DNA of 50,692 bases from Methylocystaceae bacterium (GCA_009921565.1 RFXM01000003.1:1-50692), one strand, 5' to 3'. Positions 10,410-20,488 are shown, counted from the first letter of the stretch. Numbers and translations: made by a program. Notes: generated by a model not told the origin, from the letters alone.

Positions 10410-11501
10410 GAGCCGCGCGACGTTTTCGTCATAGACATATTCCGCCGGACGCTGGTTCTCGAGCGAAATATCTGGAGCCATTGGGCCTTGCGTGCGCACG
10501 CCAAACAGCGCAACGGCGGCAGCCTTCCAAGGACGGCGCACAGCATCATTGACAGCGCTGGCTTCGAAACCGGAATGCACCATGCAGTCTGCGCATTTTT
10601 CATAATTGCCGACGCCATAAGCGTCCCAATCGGTCTCTTCCATTAACTGCTTAAATGTCGGCACATAACCTTCGCCAAGCAAATAGCAGGGGCGCTGCCA
10701 CCCAAAGACTGTGCGCAAAGGATTGCCCCAGGGCGTGCAGAAATAGCTTTCATTGCCGGCAAGAAAATTCATGAACAGACCAGATTGCTGGAAAGCCCAG
10801 GCCTTGCCGCCCCGACCGCGCGCGAGAATAGAGCGAAACAATTCTTTCGTGCGCTGACGATTAAGAAAGTGCGTTTGATCCGGCGCGCGTTCATACGCAT
10901 AGCCTGGCGAAACAGTCATGCCATCGACGCCTAATTTGGTCGTATCGTCGAGGAATTTAGCAACGCGCTCAGGGTCAGCGTCAGCAAAGAAGGTGCTGTT
11001 TGTGGTTACCCGAAAGCCTTTAGACTTCGCGAGCTGCAGCGCTTCGACGGCGCGCTCATAAACGCCCTCTTGGCAAACTGCTTTGTCATGCATCTCCTTA
11101 TCGCCATCGAGATGAATCGACCAGGTGAAATAAGGACTGGGCTTATATTGATCAATTTTTTTCGTCAGCAGCAGAGCATTGGTGCAGACAATAGCAAATT
11201 TGCCGCGCGCGATGATGCCTTCAACAATCTCAGGCAAATCTTTATGCAACAAAGGTTCGCCGCCAGCGATAACGACGACAGGAGCGCCGCACTCATCTAC
11301 TGAAGCGAGACTGTCTTCGACGGAGAGACGTTTATTGAGAATGTGATCTGGATAATCGATCTTGCCGCAGCCGGCGCACTCCAAATTGCACCGAAATAAG
11401 GGCTCAAGCATGAGCACAAGCGGATAACGCTTCACACCCATAAGATGCTGCTTGATGATATAACTGCCTATCTTCGCGACGTAGCGGAATGGTATGGACA
11501 C
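10350..11501 (-). CDS. hpnH: Adenosyl-hopene transferase HpnH (radical SAM); ORF-track start 11549, homologous start likely GTG at 11501
   Basis: IPFRYVAKIGSYIIKQHLMGVKRYPLVLMLEPLFRCNLECAGCGKIDYP (CxxxCxxC radical SAM motif). Confidence 0.95.
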   Translation of the reverse strand: MSIPFRYVAKIGSYIIKQHLMGVKRYPLVLMLEPLFRCNLECAGCGKIDYPDHILNKRLSVEDSLASVDECGAPVVVIAGGEPLLHKDLPEIVEGIIARGKFAIVCTNALLLTKKIDQYKPSPYFTWSIHLDGDKEMHDKAVCQEGVYERAVEALQLAKSKGFRVTTNSTFFADADPERVAKFLDDTTKLGVDGMTVSPGYAYERAPDQTHFLNRQRTKELFRSILARGRGGKAWAFQQSGLFMNFLAGNESYFCTPWGNPLRTVFGWQRPCYLLGEGYVPTFKQLMEETDWDAYGVGNYEKCADCMVHSGFEASAVNDAVRRPWKAAAVALFGVRTQGPMAPDISLENQRPAEYVYDENVARLSEIREHEAKQRAEQRSTAA

Positions 11502-11800
11502 GGCTATTTCCTGTTGTGGTGCGCGAGCCTTCAAGGGACTGCGAGACAATAGGCGCCGGCGCGGAATCGGCCGCGAGCGTCACGCCAGCCGCTCCCCTAC
11601 CATGATTGCGCCGGCAAGGGAAATCCCGACGCTCAAAACGCCCAGACTCTGGGCCTATCGACGGCTCCTCCCGCTGCTCATCGGCGGCTCTTGCCTAATT
11701 GGCCGATTCGGTCTCTCATCTGAGGCGTGTTGACGAATCTTTTCAGACAGCAAGCCTTTAGACTTCTGACCAAAGGCTCTCAGGAGAGGCTCTTAAGCTG

Positions 11801-13942
11801 TTGCGCCGCGCAGCTAAGGGGGGGCCTATGAGCGCATCCCCCCTACCCAAAGACGTCCCGCCACAGCCAGCCCCCGGCCTCACTCCCCGACCAGCCGGGG
11901 CCTTGCCTTCTGTTTTAAAACGTCTCTGGGAAGGCGACATTGACCTAGGCCGGGTAGGCTTAATGGTTGCTGCGCCTGTATTAATGTGGGTTTTCTATAC
12001 GACCTCCTCGGGCATGATCGATATTATGCGCAAGGAAGCAGGAGACTGGATCGGCGTCGCAGGCGCCCTCGTAGCCACCTCCGCGGTCTTGGTCATGCTG
12101 GCCTCGACCTCCTGGTCGCTCGGGGCAGAGCTCGCCGCTTTGATTGTTCGACGGCGGATCGTGCGAGAACGTATGATCATTAAGACGAGCGTGACGGCGG
12201 CGGTGTTTTTGTTTGTGTTCTCAATCTCGGCGTTCTTTTCTTTTACCTTTTACTACAACAATATTTTTAAACTCTCTTCACGTAAAATTGTTGCTGAACT
12301 CCAGCCAATGGAATTAGCTAGCGAAGTTATTCTGCCCGCAACGCGCGAAATCAGCGCAGTTTATGAAGCTGGGTCGACAAAAATTATCGCGACCCCATCT
12401 TTTCGTAGCTACCTCGCTTCACTCGACGCGCTGATTGATACAGCAAGACAAGCAAGCCCCTCGCTTCGCGAGGCTATTCGTAAAGGTCAAGAAGCGCAGC
12501 AAGAAGCGCTTACGCGCGCTGCGCGACAAGCAGCCTTAGAAATTGAAACCGCCCGCACAGCGACGCGTCAATTAGAGGATGCTCGCGCTGAAATCGCCGC
12601 GTTAGAAAAAAGCGCCGCGGATCTTGAAGTAATTATTCAAGCGAAACAGGATGAAATTAATACGCTCACAACGGTGGTGCGTCAGGAAGAACAGCTCGCT
12701 GTGGACGCCGCGCATGGTCTTGACAATATGGGAGCGGCCTGCGGCCCCAATTGTCATATGCATCAATTGAAAGCTGAAGAAGCGCTTAAACGCATCGCCA
12801 CAATACGCCGCACGCTGACTAACCCAACAACAGAACGCATCGACGCGCTCAAGCGCCGGGACGCGCTGACGGCGCAAATGATCGCGTTAAAACAAAAAGC
12901 GGAGGCTGCCACCACCGCCGCCGGCCGACCAGGTCCAAGATCTAGCGCATTGCCGGATCTTGAGACGACCGTACGCAATTTAGTCGCGATCCGAGATCAA
13001 TTGGGTATTGACCCAAGCTGGGAGCGGGTGCGTGAGGCCAAACCGCTTTGCGATCCTATCCTGGCCGCTGCGCGCCAAGCCAATCTCTTAGAAAATGACG
13101 TTCCTGCTGATTTTTCCTGTGAACCGCAAGGCTCTGCGCGCGAGTTACTGTCAGCCCGCGACGAAACGCTCGCGGCGCGAGTGAGCTTTGATCAAAAATG
13201 CGGAATGGAAACAGGATTACGCGATACTTTTGCTGCCATCGTTTCAAAAATACGCGCAGCGCCCGCTTCTGATGGCGCAACTGTGAGCGCAGCTTTCAAT
13301 GCCGCAAAAGCAGCGATCGATAGTTGTGTTGTAGCGGGAAAAACTGTTGGTCTGACAGATGAAAATGTTCGAGAGCTGCTCAATGTGAGCGACGCCTATC
13401 TTCGTAAACACTCAACAGAGCGCAATAAATTCGAGCTGGCGCGTGAGGCGTTTTGGAGTTTTACGCCTGACTCAAATATGGCGATTTGCGTAGCTATGGC
13501 TCAAGATTTATTTCTCTTCATCATGAAATTCTTGGCTGAAATTTTCAAACGTAGCTCCGATGTGCGGGAACGAAAACAATTTCTTGCGCCCATAGATTTA
13601 ACGGATGACGAGGATGATGCGCTTGAAATACGCGCTATGAAAGCCTTGTTGCGCGCTGCAAAACCTTTTCAGGGGGAGATGAGCGCAATAGATCCCAAAA
13701 ACCCATCTCTGACGCGGCTTTCTGAGGCTGTTAGCGAAAATCTTATGGCGATTCTTAATCGCCTCGTGCGCGATGAAATCGCCTATATTGACGCTGAGGG
13801 CGTCTACATCGCCGACAATCAAACCATTTCGCAAATAGAAACGAGCTTGTATCAAGCCATTCGACCGCGCGCAGCGAAAGCCCAGGGCCTCACGCCCAAT
13901 CCGGCGCAGCTTCGCCGTCGAGCTGGTCAAAGGAAAATGTAA
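11801..13942 (+). CDS. Large membrane protein of unknown function: three N-terminal TM segments, coiled-coil/Cys-containing central region, a fourth TM-like segment, acidic C-terminal domain
   Basis: Hydrophobic segments VGLMVAAPVLMWVFY, WIGVAGALVATSAVLVML, SVTAAVFLFVFSISAFFSFTF and MAICVAMAQDLFLFIMKFLAEIF; long Ala/Glu/Gln heptad-like region; alternative ATG at 11828. Confidence 0.8.
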   Translation: MRRAAKGGPMSASPLPKDVPPQPAPGLTPRPAGALPSVLKRLWEGDIDLGRVGLMVAAPVLMWVFYTTSSGMIDIMRKEAGDWIGVAGALVATSAVLVMLASTSWSLGAELAALIVRRRIVRERMIIKTSVTAAVFLFVFSISAFFSFTFYYNNIFKLSSRKIVAELQPMELASEVILPATREISAVYEAGSTKIIATPSFRSYLASLDALIDTARQASPSLREAIRKGQEAQQEALTRAARQAALEIETARTATRQLEDARAEIAALEKSAADLEVIIQAKQDEINTLTTVVRQEEQLAVDAAHGLDNMGAACGPNCHMHQLKAEEALKRIATIRRTLTNPTTERIDALKRRDALTAQMIALKQKAEAATTAAGRPGPRSSALPDLETTVRNLVAIRDQLGIDPSWERVREAKPLCDPILAAARQANLLENDVPADFSCEPQGSARELLSARDETLAARVSFDQKCGMETGLRDTFAAIVSKIRAAPASDGATVSAAFNAAKAAIDSCVVAGKTVGLTDENVRELLNVSDAYLRKHSTERNKFELAREAFWSFTPDSNMAICVAMAQDLFLFIMKFLAEIFKRSSDVRERKQFLAPIDLTDDEDDALEIRAMKALLRAAKPFQGEMSAIDPKNPSLTRLSEAVSENLMAILNRLVRDEIAYIDAEGVYIADNQTISQIETSLYQAIRPRAAKAQGLTPNPAQLRRRAGQRKM

Positions 13943-14870
13943 AAGCGCTATCAAGTCCAAGCGCTGCATATAAAAAAGGCTCTGCGGTTAAAAATGGTCG
14001 CCAATATTCACTATAAGCACGCGCGCCCTCTAGGCTATTTCGACGAAAACGCTGTTCGCCGGCAAGCCAAGGGTCAAGATTTGGATTTTGGAAACGCTTT
14101 GTAAAACCAAACGTTGAGCAGACGGTAAATCTCAGCTGCAGCGCGCTATTTGACGTCATTAATTTACGAATATGATCAAAACAATTAGAACTGCGTAGCG
14201 ATTTACGCAGGACATGGCGGGCGACAGATGGATCACAGGCGTAAGTAAAAGCGTCCGGACCAAGGTTCACAAACAGTCGCTCATAAAATGTCAGCGCGAC
14301 AACAAATCTTTTAAGATTTTTTTCCTTAGCGAGCATTATGCGGTCCGCTAGCCGAGACAAGGCCCCGGACCACTCTACTTCGTCAAAGCGCGTCAGGGGT
14401 AATGCAAGCACAATCGCGTCGCTGGCTAAAATTTGTTTTGCTAATTTTGTTTTCACATCGTCAAGCAATGCGATCTGCGCGCCTTCCGGCGGCATTGCAA
14501 TGTCGCCTGCGGAATCGATGATTTCTAACAGCCAGGGCCCTTCTTGCTTTAAGTCTGTCGGCGCAGCGCCGCTCAGCGAAAGCCGAAAATAATACTCATA
14601 GGTATCAAGCGTATTCGTTGCACTCGCGCCCGCGACGAGTTCTTGTTTCAGCCGCTCATAAGGCGAGAGCGTATGAGTGAGGAAATCTGCTCTATGCCGA
14701 TCAATCGGCCCTTTCAAAAAGTCGACTTGGCTGATGGGCTGAAGAACGGGATGAAAATTCGGCGAATAGCCAAAGGCCCCTTGGCCCACGCAATCAGCCA
14801 ACGACCCTAGCAGGGAGGATTTCCCCGCCCCTTTTGGGCCCAACAGACAAATCGACACTTTCTGCGACAC
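13890..14870 (-). CDS. Divergent P-loop GTPase-like protein
   Basis: Walker A LLGPKGAGKSSLLGSL near the N-terminus; Walker B/G3-like WLLEIIDSAGD; no obvious NKxD. Confidence 0.72.
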   Translation of the reverse strand: MSQKVSICLLGPKGAGKSSLLGSLADCVGQGAFGYSPNFHPVLQPISQVDFLKGPIDRHRADFLTHTLSPYERLKQELVAGASATNTLDTYEYYFRLSLSGAAPTDLKQEGPWLLEIIDSAGDIAMPPEGAQIALLDDVKTKLAKQILASDAIVLALPLTRFDEVEWSGALSRLADRIMLAKEKNLKRFVVALTFYERLFVNLGPDAFTYACDPSVARHVLRKSLRSSNCFDHIRKLMTSNSALQLRFTVCSTFGFTKRFQNPNLDPWLAGEQRFRRNSLEGARAYSEYWRPFLTAEPFLYAALGLDSAFTFSFDQLDGEAAPDWA

Positions 14871-14983
14871 TGCGATGTCCCTATCTTGGGCCTCGTTGAG
14901 CTAAAAGGCGAAGCGGCAACATACAGCCCAGCGCGCCAGGGGCAAAGGTGACGTCCGCCCCCTCAGCATGGTAAGCGCGCAAG

Positions 14984-15922
14984 ATGCTTGAAGGCCTTCC
15001 CCCCAATGGCGCCAGTCATGTCCTGCGCCTGACCTGCAACGAACGGCGCGCCCGCGCCGTCGCTGACATTATTGTTGAGACATTTGATCCCACAGAAACC
15101 GCCGCCGCGGCTTTTGAGGAAGAAAATGGCGCCTATTGGGCGGTAGAAATTTATTTTGCGCAGGCGCCAGATGAAGAAAGCATCCGCGACTTAATCGCCG
15201 CCGTCAGCGATGAGGAAACTGCGCAACAAGCTCAGTTCTCGCAAATTGCAAAGCAGGATTGGGTGCAGAATGCGCTTGCGGGCCTCAAACCTGTTCGCGC
15301 TGGACGCATCCTGGTGCATGGCGCGCATGACCGCGGGCACAAACGACCCAACGACATTAGCGTTGAAATCGAAGCAGCCTTGGCTTTTGGCACCGGCCAT
15401 CATGGCACGACGCTTGGCTGTTTGCGCGCATTAGATCAGATCTTAAAACGCCGCCGGCCTCGACAAATTCTCGACGTTGGAACAGGCACGGGAGTCTTAG
15501 CGATTGCTGCGGCGCGACTGCTTCGACAAACTGTCGCAAGCGGCGACATAGATCCTGTTGCGGTGGATACGGCGCGCGTGAATGCCCAGAGCAATGGCGC
15601 TGGCGCTTTTGTCCGCCCTGTCTTAGCGGCCGGCCTTCGTCACCCACGTCTGATTGGGCAATATGATTTAATTTTCGCCAATATTCTGGCAAAGCCCCTG
15701 CGTTTACTCGCCCCAGCGATCGCTCAAGCCGCGAGTTTTGATGCAGAGCTCGTGCTCTCTGGCCTTTTGGGCCGCGACGTGCCGGGCGTTTTAGCCGCTT
15801 ATCGCGCGCAAAATTTTTTCCTCGCACAGCGCAGCGATATCGATGGCTGGGCGACCTTACGGCTCAGCCGCAGCGGCGCAAGTCCAATATTATTTGATGA
15901 TGATGACGATTATGATGACTGA
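14984..15922 (+). CDS. prmA: Ribosomal protein L11 methyltransferase
   Basis: AFGTGHHGTTLGCLRAL, ILDVGTGTGVLAIAAARL, DLIFANILAKPL. Confidence 0.95.
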   Translation: MLEGLPPNGASHVLRLTCNERRARAVADIIVETFDPTETAAAAFEEENGAYWAVEIYFAQAPDEESIRDLIAAVSDEETAQQAQFSQIAKQDWVQNALAGLKPVRAGRILVHGAHDRGHKRPNDISVEIEAALAFGTGHHGTTLGCLRALDQILKRRRPRQILDVGTGTGVLAIAAARLLRQTVASGDIDPVAVDTARVNAQSNGAGAFVRPVLAAGLRHPRLIGQYDLIFANILAKPLRLLAPAIAQAASFDAELVLSGLLGRDVPGVLAAYRAQNFFLAQRSDIDGWATLRLSRSGASPILFDDDDDYDD

Positions 15923-15960
15923 CGGTTGCCGGAAGCCGTCTTCGCCACTAGCTTGAAGAT

Positions 15961-17778
15961 ATGTTCGAAGCAAAATTCCAAAACTTTGTTGATGAGGCGG
16001 CTCCAGGAGAATGCGCCGCGCGCCTTACGAGACTGCGCGGTTGGCTTAAGACGCATAAGCTCGACGGCTTGCTCATTCCCCGCGCGGACGCACATCAAAA
16101 TGAATATGTTCCCAAATGCGCCGAACGTCTCGCTTGGCTCACAGGATTCACTGGCTCCGCTGGCTTTGCCATTGTTTTATCCAAACAAGCCGCCATTTTT
16201 GTTGATGGCCGTTACGTTATTCAAGTTCGTCAAGAAATTGACGCCCGCTTATTTGCGCCGCTAGATATTTCCGAAATCTCTCCCGCTAGCTGGCTCGCTA
16301 ATCATGTCCGGCCCGGAGCGCGTATTGGTTACGACCCCTGGCTTCACACCAGCGCGCAAATAGAGCGCTTCAAAAAAATACTCGCTGAGAAAGGCGCCGC
16401 GCTGGTTGCCTTAGACCAAAATCCAATCGATGCGTTATGGCGCGATCGCCCAGCCGAACCTAAAGGTCGCATTTTTATCTATCCATCGCAGCTCGCGGGA
16501 CAAAGCGCCGATAAGAAACTTGCGCAATTGCGGGTCAATCTCGGCGATCATGACGCAGCGCTTCTTTCAGATCCCCACGCAATCGCTTGGTTATTTAATT
16601 TCCGCGGCGCAGACGTGGCGCATACGCCCATTGCGCTGTGTTTCGCCCTCGTCCCTAAAAAAGGTCTCCCGCGGCTTTATATTGATGCAGAAAAAGTTGA
16701 TCCAAAGACAAAACTAACATTAAAAAAATTCCTCTCCCTTCATCCTCCTACAGAACTCTTACAAGAGTTACGTCGTTGGGGAAAAAAGCGCGCGCAGATT
16801 ATGTTCGATGCGGCGACGGCTCCAGACCTCTTAGTCGAAACATTACGCGCAGCGGGCGGTATCGCCACTGTTGGATCCGATCCCATTTCGCTCCCGAAAG
16901 CGATCAAAAATAACGCTGAGATTAATGGCGCTCGGCAGGCGCATATCCGCGATGGACTAGCATTATCGCAATTTCTTGCATGGTTTGCGCAAATGGCGCC
17001 CACCGGAAAACTCACTGAAATTTCTGCGGCCCAGGCGCTTGAAACATTTCGACGCGAGAATGGCGAGTTACGCGATATTTCCTTTCCAACTATTTCCGCC
17101 TTTGGCGAACATGCGGCGATCCCCCATTATCGCGTCACAACAGAAACAAATTTGCCGATCAAAAAAGGCGTGTATCTTGTTGATAGCGGCGCGCAATATC
17201 TCGACGGGACGACTGATGTAACCCGCACAATTATTGTTGGCGCAGCGTCTAAACAATTTAAAGACCACTACACACGCGTACTCAAAGGCCATATCGCCAT
17301 CGCGCGGGCGATCTTTCCAAAAGGAGTTTCTGGCGCACAAATCGACGCCTTTGCGCGACAATTTTTATGGCAAGCGGGACTGGACTTTGATCACGGCACT
17401 GGACACGGCGTTGGAGCTTATCTTTCCGTGCATGAAGGCCCGCAACGTATTTCTAAAGTCAGTGCGACGCCCCTACAGCCCGGCATGATTCTCTCCAACG
17501 AACCAGGCTATTATCGTGCGGGAGAATACGGCATCCGTCTTGAGAATTTGGTGATCGTAGAAAAAAGAGAAATAAAGGGCGGCGAGCGCGAAACATACGG
17601 CTTTGAGACAATCACTCTTGCCCCTTTTGATCATCATTGCATTGCTCGCGAGCTCCTCACGCCTGAGGAAATGATTTGGCTTAACGCCTATCATGCGCGA
17701 GTTTACAAAACTCTCTCGCCACTTGCTGACGCAAAGACGCGCGCCTGGCTTAAGGAAGCCACCCGCAAACTGGCGTAA
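15961..17778 (+). CDS. pepP: Aminopeptidase P family (Xaa-Pro aminopeptidase, M24B)
   Basis: YLVDSGAQYLDGTTDVTRTI, FDHGTGHGVGAYLSVHEGPQRIS, MILSNEPGYYRAGEYGIRLEN. Confidence 0.94.
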   Translation: MFEAKFQNFVDEAAPGECAARLTRLRGWLKTHKLDGLLIPRADAHQNEYVPKCAERLAWLTGFTGSAGFAIVLSKQAAIFVDGRYVIQVRQEIDARLFAPLDISEISPASWLANHVRPGARIGYDPWLHTSAQIERFKKILAEKGAALVALDQNPIDALWRDRPAEPKGRIFIYPSQLAGQSADKKLAQLRVNLGDHDAALLSDPHAIAWLFNFRGADVAHTPIALCFALVPKKGLPRLYIDAEKVDPKTKLTLKKFLSLHPPTELLQELRRWGKKRAQIMFDAATAPDLLVETLRAAGGIATVGSDPISLPKAIKNNAEINGARQAHIRDGLALSQFLAWFAQMAPTGKLTEISAAQALETFRRENGELRDISFPTISAFGEHAAIPHYRVTTETNLPIKKGVYLVDSGAQYLDGTTDVTRTIIVGAASKQFKDHYTRVLKGHIAIARAIFPKGVSGAQIDAFARQFLWQAGLDFDHGTGHGVGAYLSVHEGPQRISKVSATPLQPGMILSNEPGYYRAGEYGIRLENLVIVEKREIKGGERETYGFETITLAPFDHHCIARELLTPEEMIWLNAYHARVYKTLSPLADAKTRAWLKEATRKLA

Positions 17779-17794
17779 TTCTTATCTTAAAAGA

Positions 17795-18697
17795 CTAAGC
17801 TAACTGAATTGTAATCACACCTTTGTAAGCGGTTGCGCTCAATAAGGAAGGCGTGTTTTTTGCGCGCGCGCAAACGCCATCCTTGCCAATGACGATCATC
17901 CCGCCAACGCCTTGGACTCTAGCCTCCAGCCGACGCTGCGCTTCTTGCGTTGCGCTTTGTGTGTCCATTGCGAGATCTTCGATTAGAAAAGCGACTAAAC
18001 GCGCAGGGGACATGCGTAAGAAATGCTCGCCAACCCCTGTGCAAGAAACAGCGCAGCTGGCGTTATCTGCAAAGACACCCGCGCCTAAAACTGCTGAGTC
18101 GCCGACGCGACCAAAAGATTTATTCGTCATTCCCCCAGTTGACGTTGCTGCGGCAAGATTTCCTCTTTGATCTCGCGCAACGGCGCCAACTGTACCAAGT
18201 TTTTTTATCTCCCCAGCGTCATGATCTAGAGCTGTAGCAGATTTTTCTTTTACGCGGGCGAGTTGGGCCAGGCGCTCTTGCGTTTGAAAATAATCCGCCG
18301 GCACGCAACAAATGCCCTGAGCGCGCGCAAACTCTTCTGCGCCCGGAGCGATCAAAAAAACATGATCGCTTTTCTCCATAACTGCGCGTGCGAGAATTAT
18401 CGGATTTTTGACGCATCCAACGCCTGCGACAGCTCCAGCGGATAGATCTCGACCATCCATGATAGCAGCGTCGCATTCTGCAACGCCTTGCGCATTAAGC
18501 ACTGAGCCAAACCCCGCATTAAACAGCGGATCATCTTCGAGCAGCTGCACACATAGGGTAACAGCGTCTAGCGCCTCACCGCCAGAATCTAAAAATTCTG
18601 CGCCCTGTGTGATTATCCGCCTTAACGCGCCATCAAATCTTTCTGGCTCGCGCACAACGCCAGCCCCGCCATGGATCATGAGGGAGATATCAGACAT
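17795..18697 (-). CDS. iaaA: Isoaspartyl peptidase/L-asparaginase (Ntn-hydrolase, plant-type)
   Basis: SLMIHGGAGVV..., autoprocessing motif GTVGAVARDQRGNLAAATSTGGMTNKSFGRVGDS. Confidence 0.94.
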   Translation of the reverse strand: MSDISLMIHGGAGVVREPERFDGALRRIITQGAEFLDSGGEALDAVTLCVQLLEDDPLFNAGFGSVLNAQGVAECDAAIMDGRDLSAGAVAGVGCVKNPIILARAVMEKSDHVFLIAPGAEEFARAQGICCVPADYFQTQERLAQLARVKEKSATALDHDAGEIKKLGTVGAVARDQRGNLAAATSTGGMTNKSFGRVGDSAVLGAGVFADNASCAVSCTGVGEHFLRMSPARLVAFLIEDLAMDTQSATQEAQRRLEARVQGVGGMIVIGKDGVCARAKNTPSLLSATAYKGVITIQLA

Positions 18698-18712
18698 TGG
18701 ATTTTCTAAGAC

Positions 18713-19498
18713 TTATGCCGACGCCTTACGATCAAAAAATAAAGCCTGACTGATTGTCGCTTTCACGACATCGGTTTTATAGGGCTTACTAATTAGAAAG
18801 GCGGGCTCTGGCCGCTCGCCGGTTAACAATCTTTCTGGATATGCGGTAATAAAAATAACTTGTGCATTAAAAGATTGCAGCAATTCATTGACAGCATTCA
18901 ATCCTGACGTACCGTCAGCGAGCTGAATATCCGCAAGAATAAGACCAGGCCGTTTCGTTTGAGCAAGCGCTAATGCTTCCTGATGCGTTCGCGCAACGCC
19001 AATCACGCGATGACCTAAATCCCGCGCGATAAATTCAATGTCCTGCGCAATCAACGCCTCATCTTCAATGATTAAAACATCTGTAGCGACGCGATCTGCA
19101 ATTTCGCGCCCCGCCTGAAGGACAAGGTCATCAACTTGCGCCACCGTTATGGACAGGATTACGGCTACTTCCTCAGGCGAAAAACCCTCAACCGTTCGCA
19201 ACAGAAAGGCCTGACGCGAGCGAGGCGTCAATTGGCTAACGGCGTGCTGCGCGCTTTCCGCCGCGTCCAGCTCTGCTTCAACTTTGACATTCAGGCTAAT
19301 TGAGGCCCAGGACGCCATAAAGAGATGATAGAGCCCGACCTTTGGAGACATGGAGGTGGGAAAACTGTCCGTATCCGCGATAAGCGCCTCTAAGGTCGCC
19401 ACGACATAAGCGTCGCCGCTGGCCTGTGAGCCGCAGAGCGCGCGGGCAAAACGACGCAAATAGGGAAGGTGTGGCGCAATCTCTTGAGAGATATTCAT
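18713..19498 (-). CDS. phyR: PhyR response regulator (sigma-like domain plus receiver), general stress response anti-anti-sigma factor
   Basis: N-terminal sigma-like domain followed by receiver VLIIEDEALIAQDIEFIARDLGHRVIG...PGLILADIQLADGTSG; divergent to nepR-ecfG. Confidence 0.95.
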   Translation of the reverse strand: MNISQEIAPHLPYLRRFARALCGSQASGDAYVVATLEALIADTDSFPTSMSPKVGLYHLFMASWASISLNVKVEAELDAAESAQHAVSQLTPRSRQAFLLRTVEGFSPEEVAVILSITVAQVDDLVLQAGREIADRVATDVLIIEDEALIAQDIEFIARDLGHRVIGVARTHQEALALAQTKRPGLILADIQLADGTSGLNAVNELLQSFNAQVIFITAYPERLLTGERPEPAFLISKPYKTDVVKATISQALFFDRKASA

Positions 19499-19598
19499 TT
19501 TAAAGTCCGTGGCCTTTCAACAATTGCCTTAAGGGCGCGAGATTATGCTGTTCGGGGGCAATATTCTACTCTTGCGCCTTGAAAAAGCCCTTCTGCGG

Positions 19599-19623
19599 GG
19601 AACATTCCGTGAGCTGGCGCGTT
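19599..19623 (+). promoter_or_regulatory. EcfG-type promoter driving nepR-ecfG
   Basis: GGAAC (19599-19603) - N16 - CGTT (19620-19623), exact match to the alphaproteobacterial EcfG consensus, about 76 bp upstream of the nepR start. Confidence 0.85.
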
Positions 19624-19699
19624 TTGTTAACACGGAGCGCCCTCGGCTGATCAATGTAGATTGTCCGTCCCATCAAATTAAAGGTTTTTGGAAGAATCG

Positions 19700-19930
19700 A
19701 TGACCATGGGGGAAGAAGCCAATAAGGCCTCCGAGGAAGCTGTTGCGGGTCCAGGCCGGCCTGAGGCTGGTATTGCCGCCGAACATATCCCCGCGCTCGA
19801 TCCAAAGATCCAAGACCAATTGGGTAGGGTTTTTCGTTCCTTTTGTGACGATTTGGTCCAACAACCCATGCCCGACAAACTCCTTGTTCTGCTCGCGCGG
19901 CTAGAAGCCAAACAACGCGAGAAGAAATGA
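19700..19930 (+). CDS. nepR: NepR anti-sigma factor
   Basis: Small acidic protein with conserved core LDPKIQDQLGRVFRSFCDDLVQQPMPDKLLVLLARLEAK; between phyR and ecfG; ATG at 19700 inside the ORF-track TTG ORF. Confidence 0.9.
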   Translation: MTMGEEANKASEEAVAGPGRPEAGIAAEHIPALDPKIQDQLGRVFRSFCDDLVQQPMPDKLLVLLARLEAKQREKK

Positions 19931-20460
19931 GTGAAAATGCTTTTGCCGATATGATGGTGGCGGAAATGCCCTATCTTCGGGCATTCGCCTTATCTCTTTC
20001 TGGCTCAACGACTGTCGCAGATGATTTAGTCCAAGAAACCCTTGTTAAGGCCTGGACGCATACGGAATCTTTCGCTCTAGGCACAAATTTCCGCGCCTGG
20101 CTTGTGACAATCTTACGCAATACTTACTTCAATCAATATCGAAAACTTGCGCGCGAGGTGCAAGATAGCGATAACACACATGCAGAACAAATCCTCGTTG
20201 GCGGCGAACAAGAGTCACGCTTGACTATGCAGGATGTGCAGCGCGCTTTAAACAAATTACCAGAGGATCATCGCGAGATTCTCCTCATGATTGGCGTAAC
20301 CGAGCTATCCTATGAAGAGGCCGCACAGGTCTGCAATATTGCTGTCGGAACTGTTAAAAGTCGCCTAAATCGCGCACGGGCAAAACTAGCTGAACATCTT
20401 GGCATGGTGGATGGCGCGACTGATCTTGACCTTGAAAAGAACCACCAAAATAAAACTTAA
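19927..20460 (+). CDS. ecfG: ECF sigma factor EcfG (general stress response)
   Basis: MPYLRAFALSLSGSTTVADDLVQETLVKAW; region 4 LPEDHREILLMIGVTELSYEEAAQVCNIAVGTVKSRLNRAR. Confidence 0.95.
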   Translation: MSENAFADMMVAEMPYLRAFALSLSGSTTVADDLVQETLVKAWTHTESFALGTNFRAWLVTILRNTYFNQYRKLAREVQDSDNTHAEQILVGGEQESRLTMQDVQRALNKLPEDHREILLMIGVTELSYEEAAQVCNIAVGTVKSRLNRARAKLAEHLGMVDGATDLDLEKNHQNKT

Positions 20461-20488
20461 CGGTTTTAGGTCGATCGATGCTAAAAGA

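Noticed and set aside
19530-19554. Possible EcfG promoter for phyR on the minus strand (CGAAC)
   Set aside because: -35 deviates from GGAAC and no CGTT at 16-17 nt spacing
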